From the NCBI GenBank assembly GCA_002305955.1, contig DBRH01000073.1, positions 1-41,355 of the forward strand: 41,355 nucleotides of DNA, in the 5' to 3' direction. The translations under genes were made by a program, and so were the position numbers. This DNA is from Kosmotogaceae bacterium UBA1373. Its GTDB lineage: Bacteria; Thermotogota; Thermotogae; Petrotogales; Kosmotogaceae. Below, one piece after another: positions 15,159 through 23,586 of the stretch. The notes beneath the pieces were generated by a model. It did no database searches. It was not told the origin of the DNA and saw only the letters and a program-made list of their open reading frames with translations. Within the stretch, counting starts at the first letter, position 1; the number at the start of each line of letters is the position of its first letter.

Positions 15159-16202
15159 TCATTCTTTCTTGAGTATGATGTTGAACTTGTCACGCAGTTT
15201 CTTGACAACCTCCAGCATCGATTTCTCACCGAAGTTCCTGATCTTCAGTAAATCGGCTTCCGTTTTGTCTATCAGATCTCCGATAGTGTTTATCTTATCT
15301 CTCTTCAGGCAGTTCAGGGACCTTACCGAGAGATCAAGCTCTTCAACTCTTTTCGAGGTGAGCGGATTGGAATCGACCTCTTCAGTTTGTGGAGATTCAC
15401 TCGCTATCTGCGTTTCTTCCTGTACCAGCTCTTCCTCTTCCGGTTCGGCGGGGGTGACTATTGAAACCTGATTCTGCTGACCCAGGCCGTTCGAGACAAC
15501 TTCGAAGTGTCTGGTCAGGATATCCGTCGCGCGGAGTAAGGCCTCCGACGGCTTGGTCGACTTCTTAGTCCAGACTTCAAGCACAAGCTTATCGTAGTCC
15601 GTTCTCTTTCCCACACGAACGTTCTCTGTCTGAAAATTCACCTTCATCACCGGACTGAATATACCATCTATATAGATCATCTCAACATCGTGATCGATCT
15701 CCATCTCCGAAACCGGTACAAAGCCCTTACCGATTTCCGCGAAGAGTTCGATATAAACTATCGAATCAGTGTTGAGCGTTGCTATGTACTGAGAAGGATT
15801 CACCACTTCTACACCGGTCGGTGTCTTGATATCTCCGGCCGAAACGACTCCCGGTCCGACTTTTTCCAGTGTGAGTTTCACGGGGTCGGAGAACTCCAGA
15901 GCGGGTTTCAGCTGAACTTTCTTAAGGTTGAGTATTATCTCCAGGATATCCTCTTTCACACCCTCAATCACATCGTATTCATGGTACTTACCCGGAATCT
16001 TGAGTTTAGTTATAGCCATACTGGGTATCGATGAAAGAAGCACTCTCCTCAACGAATTACCGATGGTGATCGCGTAACCCCTCTCCATTGGAGAGAGCAC
16101 GAACCTTGTGTAATAGCTATTTTGATCTTCCTTTTCCTCTTCGACTCGCAGGTTCTTGGGCATTATAGATGCTATCATAGTTCTCGCCCAGCTTTCGGGC
16201 AC
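15159..16202 (-). CDS. rpoA: RNA polymerase alpha subunit
   Basis: The dimeric scaffold of RNA polymerase. Residues about 10-235 are the assembly domain (G-Y-A-I-T-I-G-N-S-L-R-R-V-L-L, E-G-V-K-E-D-I); about 240-275 are an acidic, Glu-rich linker; about 278-345 are the C-terminal domain that binds UP elements and activators (S-V-R-S-L-N-C-L-K and K-I-R-N-F-G-E-K-S). Two starts compete. GTG 16202 has GGAGGTG only three bases away. ATG 16178 (M-I-A-S-I-M-P-K-N-L) matches the beginning of Thermotoga alpha subunits as I recall them but has a weak ribosome site. The downstream ATG gives 339 residues. It lies between rpsD and rplQ as in most bacteria. Confidence 0.96.
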   Translation of the reverse strand: MPESWARTMIASIMPKNLRVEEEKEDQNSYYTRFVLSPMERGYAITIGNSLRRVLLSSIPSMAITKLKIPGKYHEYDVIEGVKEDILEIILNLKKVQLKPALEFSDPVKLTLEKVGPGVVSAGDIKTPTGVEVVNPSQYIATLNTDSIVYIELFAEIGKGFVPVSEMEIDHDVEMIYIDGIFSPVMKVNFQTENVRVGKRTDYDKLVLEVWTKKSTKPSEALLRATDILTRHFEVVSNGLGQQNQVSIVTPAEPEEEELVQEETQIASESPQTEEVDSNPLTSKRVEELDLSVRSLNCLKRDKINTIGDLIDKTEADLLKIRNFGEKSMLEVVKKLRDKFNIILKKE

Positions 16203-16232
16203 ACACCTCCTTTCAAGAAGGTTAGAATCGGT

Positions 16233-16859
16233 TTACTTGGAGTAGAGTTCGATAATGGACTGTAGATCAACAGGAATCTCCACTTCTTCTCTGGCCGGAT
16301 ACCTTAGATAGGTACCCCTGAAATCCTCGTAGTTGATTTCCAGCCATGGATATGCCGCTCTTTCTTTAGCGGCTTCTACGGCTTCCTTAACGGGCAGTAC
16401 CACCCTGCTCTTTTCCTTAATTTCCACGATATCACCGACTCTTAAGTTGAAGGAGGGCTTGTTCACTCTTCTACCGTTCACCGTAATGTGCCCATGGCTG
16501 ACGAGTTGCCTTGCCTGTCTCCTGCTGGAGGCAAACCCCATTCTGAAAACGGTATTGTCGAGCCTCGATTCAAGTATCTTCAACAAAGCGTTACCCGTCT
16601 CTTCATGCTTCCTTACAGCCATTTCGAAGTATCTTCTGAACTGTCTTTCGAGGACCCCGTAAATCCTCTTGACAACCTGCTTCGACCTGAGCTGCATTCC
16701 GTACTGCGTCAATTTGCGAGTAGAAGCTCCGTGCTGTCCAGGTGCCACCGGTCTCTTAATCTGGCCGCACCTTGGAGAAAAACATCTCTCACCTTTTAGA
16801 TATAATTTAAAACCTTCACGACGACAGAGTTTACAAACAGGTCCTGTATATCTGGCCAT
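16233..16859 (-). CDS. rpsD: 30S ribosomal protein S4, zinc-binding form
   Basis: Primary 16S rRNA binder that starts assembly of the 30S body; 208 residues. The zinc motif is complete: Cys9, Cys12, Cys26 and Cys31, the same spacing as Thermus S4, so this is the C+ form. The S4 RNA-binding fold follows at about 98-160 (L-E-S-R-L-D-N-T-V-F-R and S-R-R-Q-A-R-Q-L-V). S4 represses the alpha operon in Escherichia coli by binding a pseudoknot; no such structure was recognised here. It starts 16 bases after rpsK. Confidence 0.97.
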   Translation of the reverse strand: MARYTGPVCKLCRREGFKLYLKGERCFSPRCGQIKRPVAPGQHGASTRKLTQYGMQLRSKQVVKRIYGVLERQFRRYFEMAVRKHEETGNALLKILESRLDNTVFRMGFASSRRQARQLVSHGHITVNGRRVNKPSFNLRVGDIVEIKEKSRVVLPVKEAVEAAKERAAYPWLEINYEDFRGTYLRYPAREEVEIPVDLQSIIELYSK

Positions 16860-16875
16860 TCAATTCCCTCCTCAA

Positions 16876-17262
16876 TTACACTCTTCTTCTTCTTCTTGGT
16901 CTGCAACCATTGTGGGGCAATGGTGTGATATCTTTCAGTGTTTCGATAGTCAAACCTGCCGCCTGGATCGTCCTTATAGCTGCCTCACGACCGGAGCCCG
17001 GTCCCTTAACTTCGATTCCAACCCTGGTGATGCCGAGCTTTATAGCTTCTTTTGCGATTTTGTCTGCGCCAAGCTGAGCGGCATACGGAGTCGACTTCTT
17101 AGAGCCCGAATAACCCGCCGTACCGCCAGATGTCCACATCAGTGTATTCCCATCGGGATCGGTCAGGGTGATTATAGTGTTATTGAAAGAGGATTTTATA
17201 TGTACAATCCCTTTGTCTGAAGTGAGCTTTCTTCTTTTCTTGGCTGCTGGTCTCTTTGCCAT
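16876..17262 (-). CDS. rpsK: 30S ribosomal protein S11
   Basis: Small-subunit platform protein next to S6/S18 and the Shine-Dalgarno helix. It is 128 residues, normal. Key family segments are G-I-V-H-I-K-S-S-F-N-N-T, W-T-S-G-G-T-A-G-Y-S-G-S-K-K, V-K-G-P-G-S-G-R-E-A-A-I and the C-terminal P-H-N-G-C-R-P-R-R-R-R-R-V. It lies 23 bases after rpsM in the usual rpsM-rpsK-rpsD-rpoA order. Confidence 0.97.
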   Translation of the reverse strand: MAKRPAAKKRRKLTSDKGIVHIKSSFNNTIITLTDPDGNTLMWTSGGTAGYSGSKKSTPYAAQLGADKIAKEAIKLGITRVGIEVKGPGSGREAAIRTIQAAGLTIETLKDITPLPHNGCRPRRRRRV

Positions 17263-17285
17263 TCGATATACCTCCCGCTAATTTT

Positions 17286-17654
17286 CTAGCTCTTCTTACG
17301 GATCTTGCTCGATCTGGAACCCTTTCTGGTTCTTCCATTCGAATGAGTCTTCTGACCCCTGACAGGCAACCCGTTTCTGTGCCTGTAACCCCTGTAGCTG
17401 CCTATCTCGATCAGTCTCTTGATCGAGCGGTCAACCTCCGTTCTCAATTCACCTTCGACCTTATAGTGTTCGTTTATGAACTTCGCTATTTTACTGACTT
17501 CTTCGTCGGTCAGATCCTTCGCCCTCTTGTCGCCGTCGATTTCCGTTCCGGCAAGAATCTCATTGGCTCTTGTGTACCCTATACCGTAAATATAGGTCAG
17601 GGCAACGAAAGTCTTTTTGTTGTTAGGAAGTTCAACACCGAGAATACGTGCCAT
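17286..17654 (-). CDS. rpsM: 30S ribosomal protein S13
   Basis: Small-subunit head protein contacting the large subunit (bridges B1a/B1b) and P-site tRNA. It has 122 residues with the helix-hairpin-helix region Y-I-Y-G-I-G-Y-T-R-A near the N-terminus, the central helices, and the basic tail R-G-Y-R-H-R-N-G-L-P-V-R-G-Q-K-T-H. It follows rpmJ by 12 bases with an AGGAGGA ribosome site between them. Confidence 0.97.
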   Translation of the reverse strand: MARILGVELPNNKKTFVALTYIYGIGYTRANEILAGTEIDGDKRAKDLTDEEVSKIAKFINEHYKVEGELRTEVDRSIKRLIEIGSYRGYRHRNGLPVRGQKTHSNGRTRKGSRSSKIRKKS

Positions 17655-17666
17655 CTATTTTCCTCC

Positions 17667-17783
17667 TCAACCCTGACGCTGATTATGTTTGGGATTTTTT
17701 TCGCAGACTATCCTTATTCTCCCGTTGCGTCTTATGATCTTGCAGTGTTCACATCTCTTCTTTACCGAAGCGCGGACTTTCAA
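17667..17783 (-). CDS. rpmJ: 50S ribosomal protein L36, zinc form
   Basis: Smallest large-subunit protein, 38 residues, found by reading the gap between infA and rpsM. The sequence begins M-K-V-R-A-S-V-K-K-R-C-E-H-C and has the complete zinc ribbon Cys11, Cys14, Cys27, His33. The start is TTG 17783, which overlaps the infA stop by four bases (TTGA), with GGAGGAG nine bases upstream. The TTG start and the overlap suggest coupling to infA translation. The order infA-rpmJ-rpsM is standard. Confidence 0.93.
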   Translation of the reverse strand: MKVRASVKKRCEHCKIIRRNGRIRIVCEKNPKHNQRQG

Positions 17784-18025
17784 TTCGTTTCTCCTCCTTT
17801 GTCTATCCTTTTTCGATAAACAATTCTTCCTTTGGTAAGATCGTAGATCGAAACCTCCACTACGACCCTATCGCCGGGGATCAACCTGATGAAGTTCTTG
17901 CGCATTTTTCCGGAGATGTGAGCGAGAACGGTGTGTCCATTTTCCAGTTCGACCTTGAAGGTTGCGTTGGGCATAGATTCCAGCACCGTTCCATCCATCT
18001 TTATGATATCGCTTTTGTCCGACAT
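17780..18025 (-). CDS. infA: Translation initiation factor IF-1
   Basis: A one-domain OB-fold protein that occupies the ribosomal A site during initiation. It has 81 residues, slightly longer than the usual 72 because of a short N-terminal and C-terminal extension. Typical pieces are D-G-T-V-L-E-S-M-P-N-A-T-F-K-V, G-H-T-V-L-A-H-I-S-G-K-M-R-K-N and I-P-G-D-R-V-V-V-E. It starts 12 bases after map and its stop overlaps the TTG start of rpmJ. Confidence 0.96.
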   Translation of the reverse strand: MSDKSDIIKMDGTVLESMPNATFKVELENGHTVLAHISGKMRKNFIRLIPGDRVVVEVSIYDLTKGRIVYRKRIDKGGETN

Positions 18026-18037
18026 CAGTGATCCTCC

Positions 18038-18790
18038 TCACAGTCTCGAAAGAATTCTGGGACCGTCTTCCATTATGGCTATGTCGTGCTCGAAGTGTGC
18101 CGCACGCGAACCATCGGCCGTAACGGCTGTCCATCCATCTTCCAGGAGTTCCACATCGTAATGGCCACTGGCGACCATTGGTTCGATCGCAAGCGTCATT
18201 CCGACCCTCAACAACATCCCGCTGCCCTTTCGGCCGTAATTGGCGACCTGTGGATCCTCATGGAGGCTCGTACCCACTCCATGTCCTACATAGTCCCTGA
18301 TTACGGAAAAGCCAGCACTTTCAACACAGGTTTGAACGGCGTTGCCGATATCGCCCAGGCGGTTGCCGGCCACTGCCATTCTTATTCCTTCGTATAATGA
18401 CTCCTCCGTTTTCAGGAGAAGTAATCTATCTTTCTCGTTCAAAAACTCACCCACAACGAAAGTCTTTGCGGCATCACCGTAGTAGCCGTCCTTCACGACT
18501 CCGCAATCGACAGATACTATATCGCCGGCCACGAAGACCTTCTCCTTCAAGGGGAACCCGTGAATAACTTCTTCGTTGACCGATACACACAGAGTGTACG
18601 GGTATCCACCGTATCCCTTGAAAGCTGGCGTGCCGCCTCTTTTTGCTATCAACTCGGTCGCCGCCCGTTCCATATCGTGGGCGGTTGCTCCAACCGATGC
18701 GTATTCTGAAAGAGTGGAAAGGACTTCTGCAACGATTTTGGCAGCAACTTCGATTTTACCTATTTCTTCTGGAGATTTCAACCTGACCAT
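18038..18790 (-). CDS. map: Methionine aminopeptidase, type I
   Basis: Removes the initiator methionine from nascent proteins. The protein has 250 residues from ATG 18790, which has GGAG ten bases upstream and begins one base after the adk stop; a longer start inside adk has poor spacing. The five metal ligands of the pita-bread fold are visible: Asp in V-S-V-D-C-G, Asp in G-Y-Y-G-D-A-A, His in G-H-G-V-G, Glu in A-I-E-P-M and Glu in H-F-E-H-D-I. The type I class is shown by the absence of the large helical insertion. Its place after adk and before infA is shared with many Gram-positive and Thermotogota spc clusters. Confidence 0.96.
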   Translation of the reverse strand: MVRLKSPEEIGKIEVAAKIVAEVLSTLSEYASVGATAHDMERAATELIAKRGGTPAFKGYGGYPYTLCVSVNEEVIHGFPLKEKVFVAGDIVSVDCGVVKDGYYGDAAKTFVVGEFLNEKDRLLLLKTEESLYEGIRMAVAGNRLGDIGNAVQTCVESAGFSVIRDYVGHGVGTSLHEDPQVANYGRKGSGMLLRVGMTLAIEPMVASGHYDVELLEDGWTAVTADGSRAAHFEHDIAIMEDGPRILSRL

Positions 18791-18791
18791 A

Positions 18792-19442
18792 TCAAACATT
18801 CTCCAGAAGCCTGAAAATCTCTTCGGCCACTTCGTCGATTTCACCGGAACCATCGATGTCGAGAAAGAAGGCTTCGCTGTTGGAATAATAGTCGATCACG
18901 GGGGCTGTTTTTTCGACGTAGACACGGTATCTGGACCTTACAGTCTCCGCAAGATCGTCATCTCTCTGTACCAATTGCGAGCCGTCGACATCGCACCGCC
19001 CATCGATATGTGGTTTGATAGTGAGTAAATTATAGACCTTGCCGCACTTCGGACAGACCCTTCTGCTGGAAATCCTGTCAACCACCACTTCTTCGCTGGA
19101 ATTCACCAAAAGCACAACATCGACTTTCCTGTCGAGCTCTTCAAGCATCTCATCCAAAGCTCCGGCCTGTTCGACAGTCCTTGGAAATCCGTCAAGTATG
19201 AATCCATTCCTCGCGTCCCCTCTGGATAATCTTTCCTTAACCAGACCTATCATAAGGGTATCGGGAACGAGCAGCCCTTTTTCCATAATCTCTCCGACCT
19301 TCAGCCCAAGGTCGTTGCCAGCAGCCACGGCTTCCCTCAACATATCGCCTGTGGATATGTGCGGAATATTGTATTTATGGGCTATTCGCTTTGCCTGTGT
19401 CCCCTTACCGGCACCGGGAGGACCCATCAGAACGATATTCAT
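18792..19442 (-). CDS. adk: Adenylate kinase with zinc-type lid
   Basis: Catalyses ATP + AMP to 2 ADP. It has 216 residues: P-loop G-P-P-G-A-G-K-G-T, the AMP-binding segment S-T-G-D-M-L-R, G-F-P-R-T and the arginine-rich R-D-D-D-L-A-E-T-V. The lid carries C-x2-C-x16-C-x2-D, the three-cysteine-one-aspartate zinc site known from Bacillus-type long adenylate kinases, so a structural zinc is expected. The start ATG lies two bases after the secY stop, and the stop is one base before the map start. Confidence 0.97.
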   Translation of the reverse strand: MNIVLMGPPGAGKGTQAKRIAHKYNIPHISTGDMLREAVAAGNDLGLKVGEIMEKGLLVPDTLMIGLVKERLSRGDARNGFILDGFPRTVEQAGALDEMLEELDRKVDVVLLVNSSEEVVVDRISSRRVCPKCGKVYNLLTIKPHIDGRCDVDGSQLVQRDDDLAETVRSRYRVYVEKTAPVIDYYSNSEAFFLDIDGSGEIDEVAEEIFRLLENV

Positions 19443-19444
19443 TC

Positions 19445-20746
19445 TTACCTCCTTCCACGGAGTTTGCCTTTCTTGACAAATCCCTCATAGTGTCTGACCA
19501 TGAGGTGCGTTTCCATCTGCTGTAGTATATCGATGGCGACACCGACGGCGATCAATGTGGATGTTCCGCCTATCGCCAGACCTCTTATTCCAAAAATGCC
19601 ACCCATTACCAGAGGCAGTAAGGCGATCACGACCAGAAACACGGCTCCCATGAAAACGACGCGGTTCAACACTCTCTGTATGTATTGCTGGGTAGAGAAG
19701 CCCGGTCTTATTCCGGGGATGTATCCTCCGTAGTTCTTGATATTATCTGAAACTTCCCTGACGTCGAAAACGAGCGAGCTGTAGAAGAAGGTGAAGAAGA
19801 ACACCATTCCACCGTAGAGGAGTATATAGAGCGGCGAGGTCTGAGCGAATAGCATCTCCATCACGCTTCTACCGCTACTTCCGGCCGGGAAAGCGGTGGC
19901 TATGAACTGGGGTAACATCATTATAGCCGAACTGAAAATTATCGGGATGACTCCACCTTGATTGACCTTTATCGGGATATGCGTGGAGACTCCGCCGTAC
20001 ACTCTTCTGCCCGTCACTCTCCTGGCGTACTGAACCTCGATCCTTCTCTCGCCCATCTGGACGTAGATTACGGCCACAACGGTGAAGAGGGCGATCGCCA
20101 GAAGTATCGCCCACTGGAAGGGCGACAGGGATACAACGATCTCTGCTATAGAGGCGGGGTACCTTGCAACTATACCACCGAAGATCAATATCGAGATACC
20201 GTTTCCAATTCCCTTTTCCGTGATCCTCTCACCCAGCCACAGGAGAAACATCGTTCCGCCAATAAGAGTCGTGGAGGCGAGGAGAACGAAGATAAATCTG
20301 CTCGGAAGCGCCATGATCGCTCCGTTGGAGGAAAGACCGAAAGATATCAGGAATCCTTGAAGACCCGCAAGTCCAATTGTAAGATATCTCGTATAGCGAG
20401 CGTACTTTTTCTTACCTTCTTCTCCTTCTTTGAGCATCTCCTTCAGGCTGGGGACCACGGCAGTCAGAAGCTGCAACATGATCTGTGCGTTTATGTAAGG
20501 GGTAACGCTCATAAGGAATATAGAGAACTGTTCCACAGCACCACCGGTAAAGACATCGAAGAAGCCTATAAATCCACCGGCTCCTCCCTGAGAGAGTGTG
20601 CCGAAATATGTGGCCCAGGCCTGAATATTGATGCCAGGTATCGGTATGTAGACTCCGAGTCTAAAAATTGCGAGTGCAAAGAAGGTGAAGAGAATTCTCT
20701 CTCTGAGCTCTGGTATCTTGAACGCGTTCTTCAGGGCATTCCACAT
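19445..20746 (-). CDS. secY: Protein translocase subunit SecY
   Basis: The channel of the Sec export machinery; 433 residues and about ten transmembrane helices. Conserved marks include the plug and first helix region G-I-N-I-Q-A-W, T-P-Y-I-N-A-Q-I-M-L-Q-L-L, the cytoplasmic loop R-R-I-E-V-Q-Y-A-R-R-V-x-G-R and the late G-I-R-P-G segment. Its motor SecA is encoded at the other end of this window. The start follows rplO by two bases; order rplO-secY-adk is typical. Confidence 0.98.
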   Translation of the reverse strand: MWNALKNAFKIPELRERILFTFFALAIFRLGVYIPIPGINIQAWATYFGTLSQGGAGGFIGFFDVFTGGAVEQFSIFLMSVTPYINAQIMLQLLTAVVPSLKEMLKEGEEGKKKYARYTRYLTIGLAGLQGFLISFGLSSNGAIMALPSRFIFVLLASTTLIGGTMFLLWLGERITEKGIGNGISILIFGGIVARYPASIAEIVVSLSPFQWAILLAIALFTVVAVIYVQMGERRIEVQYARRVTGRRVYGGVSTHIPIKVNQGGVIPIIFSSAIMMLPQFIATAFPAGSSGRSVMEMLFAQTSPLYILLYGGMVFFFTFFYSSLVFDVREVSDNIKNYGGYIPGIRPGFSTQQYIQRVLNRVVFMGAVFLVVIALLPLVMGGIFGIRGLAIGGTSTLIAVGVAIDILQQMETHLMVRHYEGFVKKGKLRGRR

Positions 20747-20748
20747 TT

Positions 20749-21195
20749 TCAGATCACCTCTGCCTTTCCACCAGCAGATTCAATCTTCTCTTTCGCAGAA
20801 GCGCTGAAAGCGTTGGCCTTTATATTCAGGGATTTCGTTATCTCCCCTCTTGCGAGAATCTTCACACCGTCTTTGAGATTCTTCAAAATCTTCATCTTCA
20901 TGAGTATTTCCGGTGTAACTTCGCTTCCGCTCTCGAACCTCTCTTCAAGCGTAGAAAGGTTGACGGTCGCATATTCAACGGCGCTTTTATTCTTGAATCC
21001 TTTAACGGGTATCCGCCTGAAAAGAGGTGTCTGTCCGCCTTCGAAGTGAGCGGAAACCCTTCCTGTAGCCCTGCCCTGACCCTTGTGACCTCTTGTGGCA
21101 GTTTTACCCATACCTGAACCGGTACCGCGCCCTATTCTCTTGCTTCTTTTTCTCGAGCCGGGAGTCGGTTTTAGATCGTCAATGTTAAAAGCCAT
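20749..21195 (-). CDS. rplO: 50S ribosomal protein L15
   Basis: Late-assembly large-subunit protein, 148 residues. The glycine-arginine-rich N-terminal extension (P-T-P-G-S-R-K-R-S-K-R-I-G-R-G-T-G-S-G-M-G) and F-E-G-G-Q-T-P-L-F-R-R-I-P are diagnostic, followed by the globular domain ending at I-E-S-A-G-G-K-A-E-V-I. It sits 13 bases after rpmD and two before secY. Confidence 0.97.
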   Translation of the reverse strand: MAFNIDDLKPTPGSRKRSKRIGRGTGSGMGKTATRGHKGQGRATGRVSAHFEGGQTPLFRRIPVKGFKNKSAVEYATVNLSTLEERFESGSEVTPEILMKMKILKNLKDGVKILARGEITKSLNIKANAFSASAKEKIESAGGKAEVI

Positions 21196-21208
21196 CTTCT
21201 TACCCCCT

Positions 21209-21397
21209 TCAGTCCGCCAACTCTTCGACAGCCAGGAGATGCCGAACAGCGTTTATCATGCCTCTGATCTGGGGCGTATCTTGATGAACCATCTCGCTGT
21301 CCAGCTTTCCGAGCCCCAGGGCTTTGACTGTCTTGAGCTGTCTTCTGTTATAGCCTATGGGACTTTTCACCAGTCTGACTCTTATGCTCTTTGCCAT
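21209..21397 (-). CDS. rpmD: 50S ribosomal protein L30
   Basis: Small large-subunit protein, 62 residues, with the S-P-I-G-Y-N-R-R-Q-L-K-T-V-K-A-L-G-L-G-K core. I prefer ATG 21397, whose A is the last base of the rpsE stop (TGATG); GTG 21400 one codon earlier would overlap by four bases and cannot be excluded. The region rpsE-rpmD-rplO is the standard spc order. Confidence 0.95.
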   Translation of the reverse strand: MAKSIRVRLVKSPIGYNRRQLKTVKALGLGKLDSEMVHQDTPQIRGMINAVRHLLAVEELAD

Positions 21398-22002
21398 CAC
21401 TGTCCATCCTCCTCGCCAAGACCATGGAAGACGGCTTTAAGAGATATATCTCTCAGCCTCGCGAATTCCTGAGGGGCTCTCAAGCTTACGAGACCATTCA
21501 ACGCAGCTCTGGCCATGTTCAGAGTGTTCGAAGAACCTAGAGACTTCGTCAGAATGTTTTTCACTCCGGCAAGCTCTACCACGGCACGAACCGGCGAGTT
21601 CGCGATAATACCGGTACCGGGACCGGCCGGCTTCAGCATTATCCTTGCCGAATCCTGTTTTCCAACGGTTTCATGAGGTACGGTCTCATTTCTGATGGAA
21701 ACCTCGACTATGTTCTTCTTCGCCTCAAGAACTGCCTTTCTTATTGCGATAGGGACTTCCCTTGCGCTTCCGATACCGAGGCCGACTTTACCTTCACGGT
21801 TGCCGACGATTGCGACGACTCTGAAGGAAAGGTTCTTTCCTCCTGCCACAACCTTCGTAACCCTTCGTATCTCAATTATTCTTTCTTCAAATTCGTTATC
21901 TTCCACCTGTTTTTCGACAGGAGCGTTCCTGGACGTTCTCGGGTTTCTCCTGCCTTCACGGGAGGGTCTTGAACCACGGTCGTTCATCATTTCTTCAGAC
22001 AT
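21397..22002 (-). CDS. rpsE: 30S ribosomal protein S5
   Basis: Small-subunit protein lining the mRNA entry channel and affecting decoding accuracy. At 201 residues it carries an unusually long N-terminal extension: residues 1 to about 35 are Arg/Asn/Glu-rich and probably disordered. The core double-stranded RNA-binding fold begins at E-E-R-I-I-E-I-R-R-V and is followed by V-G-N-R-E-G-K-V-G-L-G-I-G-S-A-R-E-V and A-G-P-G-T-G-I-I-A. It follows rplR by 16 bases. Confidence 0.96.
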   Translation of the reverse strand: MSEEMMNDRGSRPSREGRRNPRTSRNAPVEKQVEDNEFEERIIEIRRVTKVVAGGKNLSFRVVAIVGNREGKVGLGIGSAREVPIAIRKAVLEAKKNIVEVSIRNETVPHETVGKQDSARIMLKPAGPGTGIIANSPVRAVVELAGVKNILTKSLGSSNTLNMARAALNGLVSLRAPQEFARLRDISLKAVFHGLGEEDGQ

Positions 22003-22018
22003 TTAACAACTCACCTCC

Positions 22019-22387
22019 TCAGAACTTCAGTCCGCCTTCGCGGGCACCATCAGCAAGTGATTTGACTCTTCCGTGGAAGTTGAACCCACCACGATCAAAG
22101 ACTACACTTGAAATCCCCTTCTCCAGGGCTTTCTTCGCAAGAAGCTTTCCAACCTGGCTAGCAGCTTCAACGTTCCACGGTTTCTCTGTAGAGTCTCTCA
22201 TTTCCCTGTCAACGGTAGAAGCAGAAACCAGAGTTATCCCTTTTATGTCATCTATGAGCTGGGCATAAATATGCTTTTCGCTTCTATAAACTGCCAGCCT
22301 CGGCCTTTCGGCCGTACCGGAAAGCTTTGCCCTAACACGAAGATGTCTCTTTTGTCTCTGTTCTTTTTTGTCTTTATGCTTAAACAT
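22019..22387 (-). CDS. rplR: 50S ribosomal protein L18
   Basis: 5S rRNA-binding protein of the central protuberance; 122 residues. A basic N-terminal tail (K-H-K-D-K-K-E-Q-R-Q-K-R-H) precedes R-P-R-L-A-V-Y-R-S-E-K-H-I-Y-A-Q and the C-terminal V-F-D-R-G-G-F-N-F-H-G-R-V-K-S-L-A-D-G. Start 22387 follows a GAGGAGG ribosome site after rplF. Confidence 0.97.
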   Translation of the reverse strand: MFKHKDKKEQRQKRHLRVRAKLSGTAERPRLAVYRSEKHIYAQLIDDIKGITLVSASTVDREMRDSTEKPWNVEAASQVGKLLAKKALEKGISSVVFDRGGFNFHGRVKSLADGAREGGLKF

Positions 22388-22404
22388 TCCAGCAGCCTCC
22401 TCGA

Positions 22405-22959
22405 TCAGACCTTCTTACCGACTTTTGTCCTGATGGCCTCACCCTTGTAGCGTATTCCTTTGCCGGAGTAAACGATCGGTATTCTCCAGCGCTTGATGTT
22501 AGCCGCAACCTGCCCAACGAGATACTTATCGAAACCCTTTACCACCACCGATTGGGGGGCAGGTACTTCAAAAGTAATTCCCTGCGGAGGATCAATCTCG
22601 ACAGGGTGGGCGTAACCGAGGTTCATCACCAGTTTCTTTCCCTGGAGCTGGGCGCGGTAACCTACCCCGACTATCTCCAGTTCCTTGACGAAACCCTGGG
22701 TAACACCGAGCACCATGTTGTTTATGAGAGACCAGAAAGTACCCGCGTATTTGGCAAGCCTCTTGTGATCGCTCTTTCTAATGACCAGATCTTCGTTTGT
22801 CTTGACCCAGATCTCTTTTTCGTCGCCCTCGATCTTGACAAGAGGAAGGATCTCCTGCTTCAATTCTCCCTTCGGGCCTTTGACGGTGATCACGTTGTCT
22901 TTTATGCTATGGGTAACACCCGCAGGAAGTTTGATTGAATGTTTCAGAAGTCTCGACAT
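22405..22959 (-). CDS. rplF: 50S ribosomal protein L6
   Basis: Large-subunit protein near the GTPase-associated region; 184 residues with two related L6 domains. Recognisable stretches are I-T-V-K-G-P-K-G-E-L in domain one and the C-terminal S-G-K-G-I-R-Y-K-G-E. It follows rpsH by 12 bases with a strong GGAGGGA ribosome site. Confidence 0.97.
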   Translation of the reverse strand: MSRLLKHSIKLPAGVTHSIKDNVITVKGPKGELKQEILPLVKIEGDEKEIWVKTNEDLVIRKSDHKRLAKYAGTFWSLINNMVLGVTQGFVKELEIVGVGYRAQLQGKKLVMNLGYAHPVEIDPPQGITFEVPAPQSVVVKGFDKYLVGQVAANIKRWRIPIVYSGKGIRYKGEAIRTKVGKKV

Positions 22960-22971
22960 CTAAATCCCTCC

Positions 22972-23376
22972 TTACCAGACATAGCAGATGACTTCGCCGC
23001 CGACACCCTTCATGCGTGCCTGCTTGTCGGTCATCACACCGCTGGAAGTACTAACGATTGCTATTCCCATTCCTGATTTAACCTTGGGCAACTTGTCTCT
23101 GTTCACGTAGATTCGTCTGCCGGGCTTTGAAATTCTCACTATTCCGGTGATGACGTTGACTTTGTTCCTGCGGTCTCCCTTGTACTTGAGAAAGACTTTC
23201 AGAACGCCCTGTTTGCCATCTTCGATGTATTTGTAGTCGTCTATATAACCTTCGGCCTTCAGAATGTCCAGTAGTTTCTTCTTCAGATTCGAAGCTGGTA
23301 TATCCACGCTCTCTTTGAAGGCCGCATTTGCGTTTCTGATTCTTGTGAGCATGTCGGCTATGGGATCACTCCACAT
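22972..23376 (-). CDS. rpsH: 30S ribosomal protein S8
   Basis: Central-domain 16S rRNA binder and, in Escherichia coli, the spc operon repressor; 134 residues. I set the start at ATG 23376 (M-W-S-D-P-I-A-D-M-L-T-R-I-R-N), which has AGGAGGG eight bases upstream and leaves 13 bases after rpsN; longer starts would run through rpsN. The C-terminal S-T-S-S-G-V-M-T-D-K-Q-A-R signature is present. Confidence 0.97.
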   Translation of the reverse strand: MWSDPIADMLTRIRNANAAFKESVDIPASNLKKKLLDILKAEGYIDDYKYIEDGKQGVLKVFLKYKGDRRNKVNVITGIVRISKPGRRIYVNRDKLPKVKSGMGIAIVSTSSGVMTDKQARMKGVGGEVICYVW

Positions 23377-23389
23377 TACATTTCCCTCC

Positions 23390-23575
23390 TCACCAGCTTG
23401 CTTTCTTGACACCGGGGAGTTTTCCCTCGGAAGCCAGCTGTCTAAAGCAGACTCTGCACAGCCCGAACTCTCTGTAAACAGATCTGGGCCTACCACAAAT
23501 GCTGCATCTATTGTACTTTCTTACCTTGAACTTGGGTTCGCGTTTCCACTTCTCGATAATAGATTTCTTAGCCAT
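23390..23575 (-). CDS. rpsN: 30S ribosomal protein S14, type Z (zinc)
   Basis: Short form of S14, 61 residues, in the small-subunit head. Two CxxC pairs are present (C-S-I-C-G-R-P and C-R-V-C-F-R), so a structural zinc is expected, and the long C- form of Proteobacteria is excluded. It lies between rplE and rpsH in the normal spc order. Confidence 0.97.
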   Translation of the reverse strand: MAKKSIIEKWKREPKFKVRKYNRCSICGRPRSVYREFGLCRVCFRQLASEGKLPGVKKASW

Positions 23576-23586
23576 GCCTTACCTCC

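Noticed and set aside
23377..23496. N-terminal extension of S8 from 23496
   Set aside because: It would cover most of rpsN in another frame; ATG 23376 has a strong ribosome site and the usual S8 beginning.
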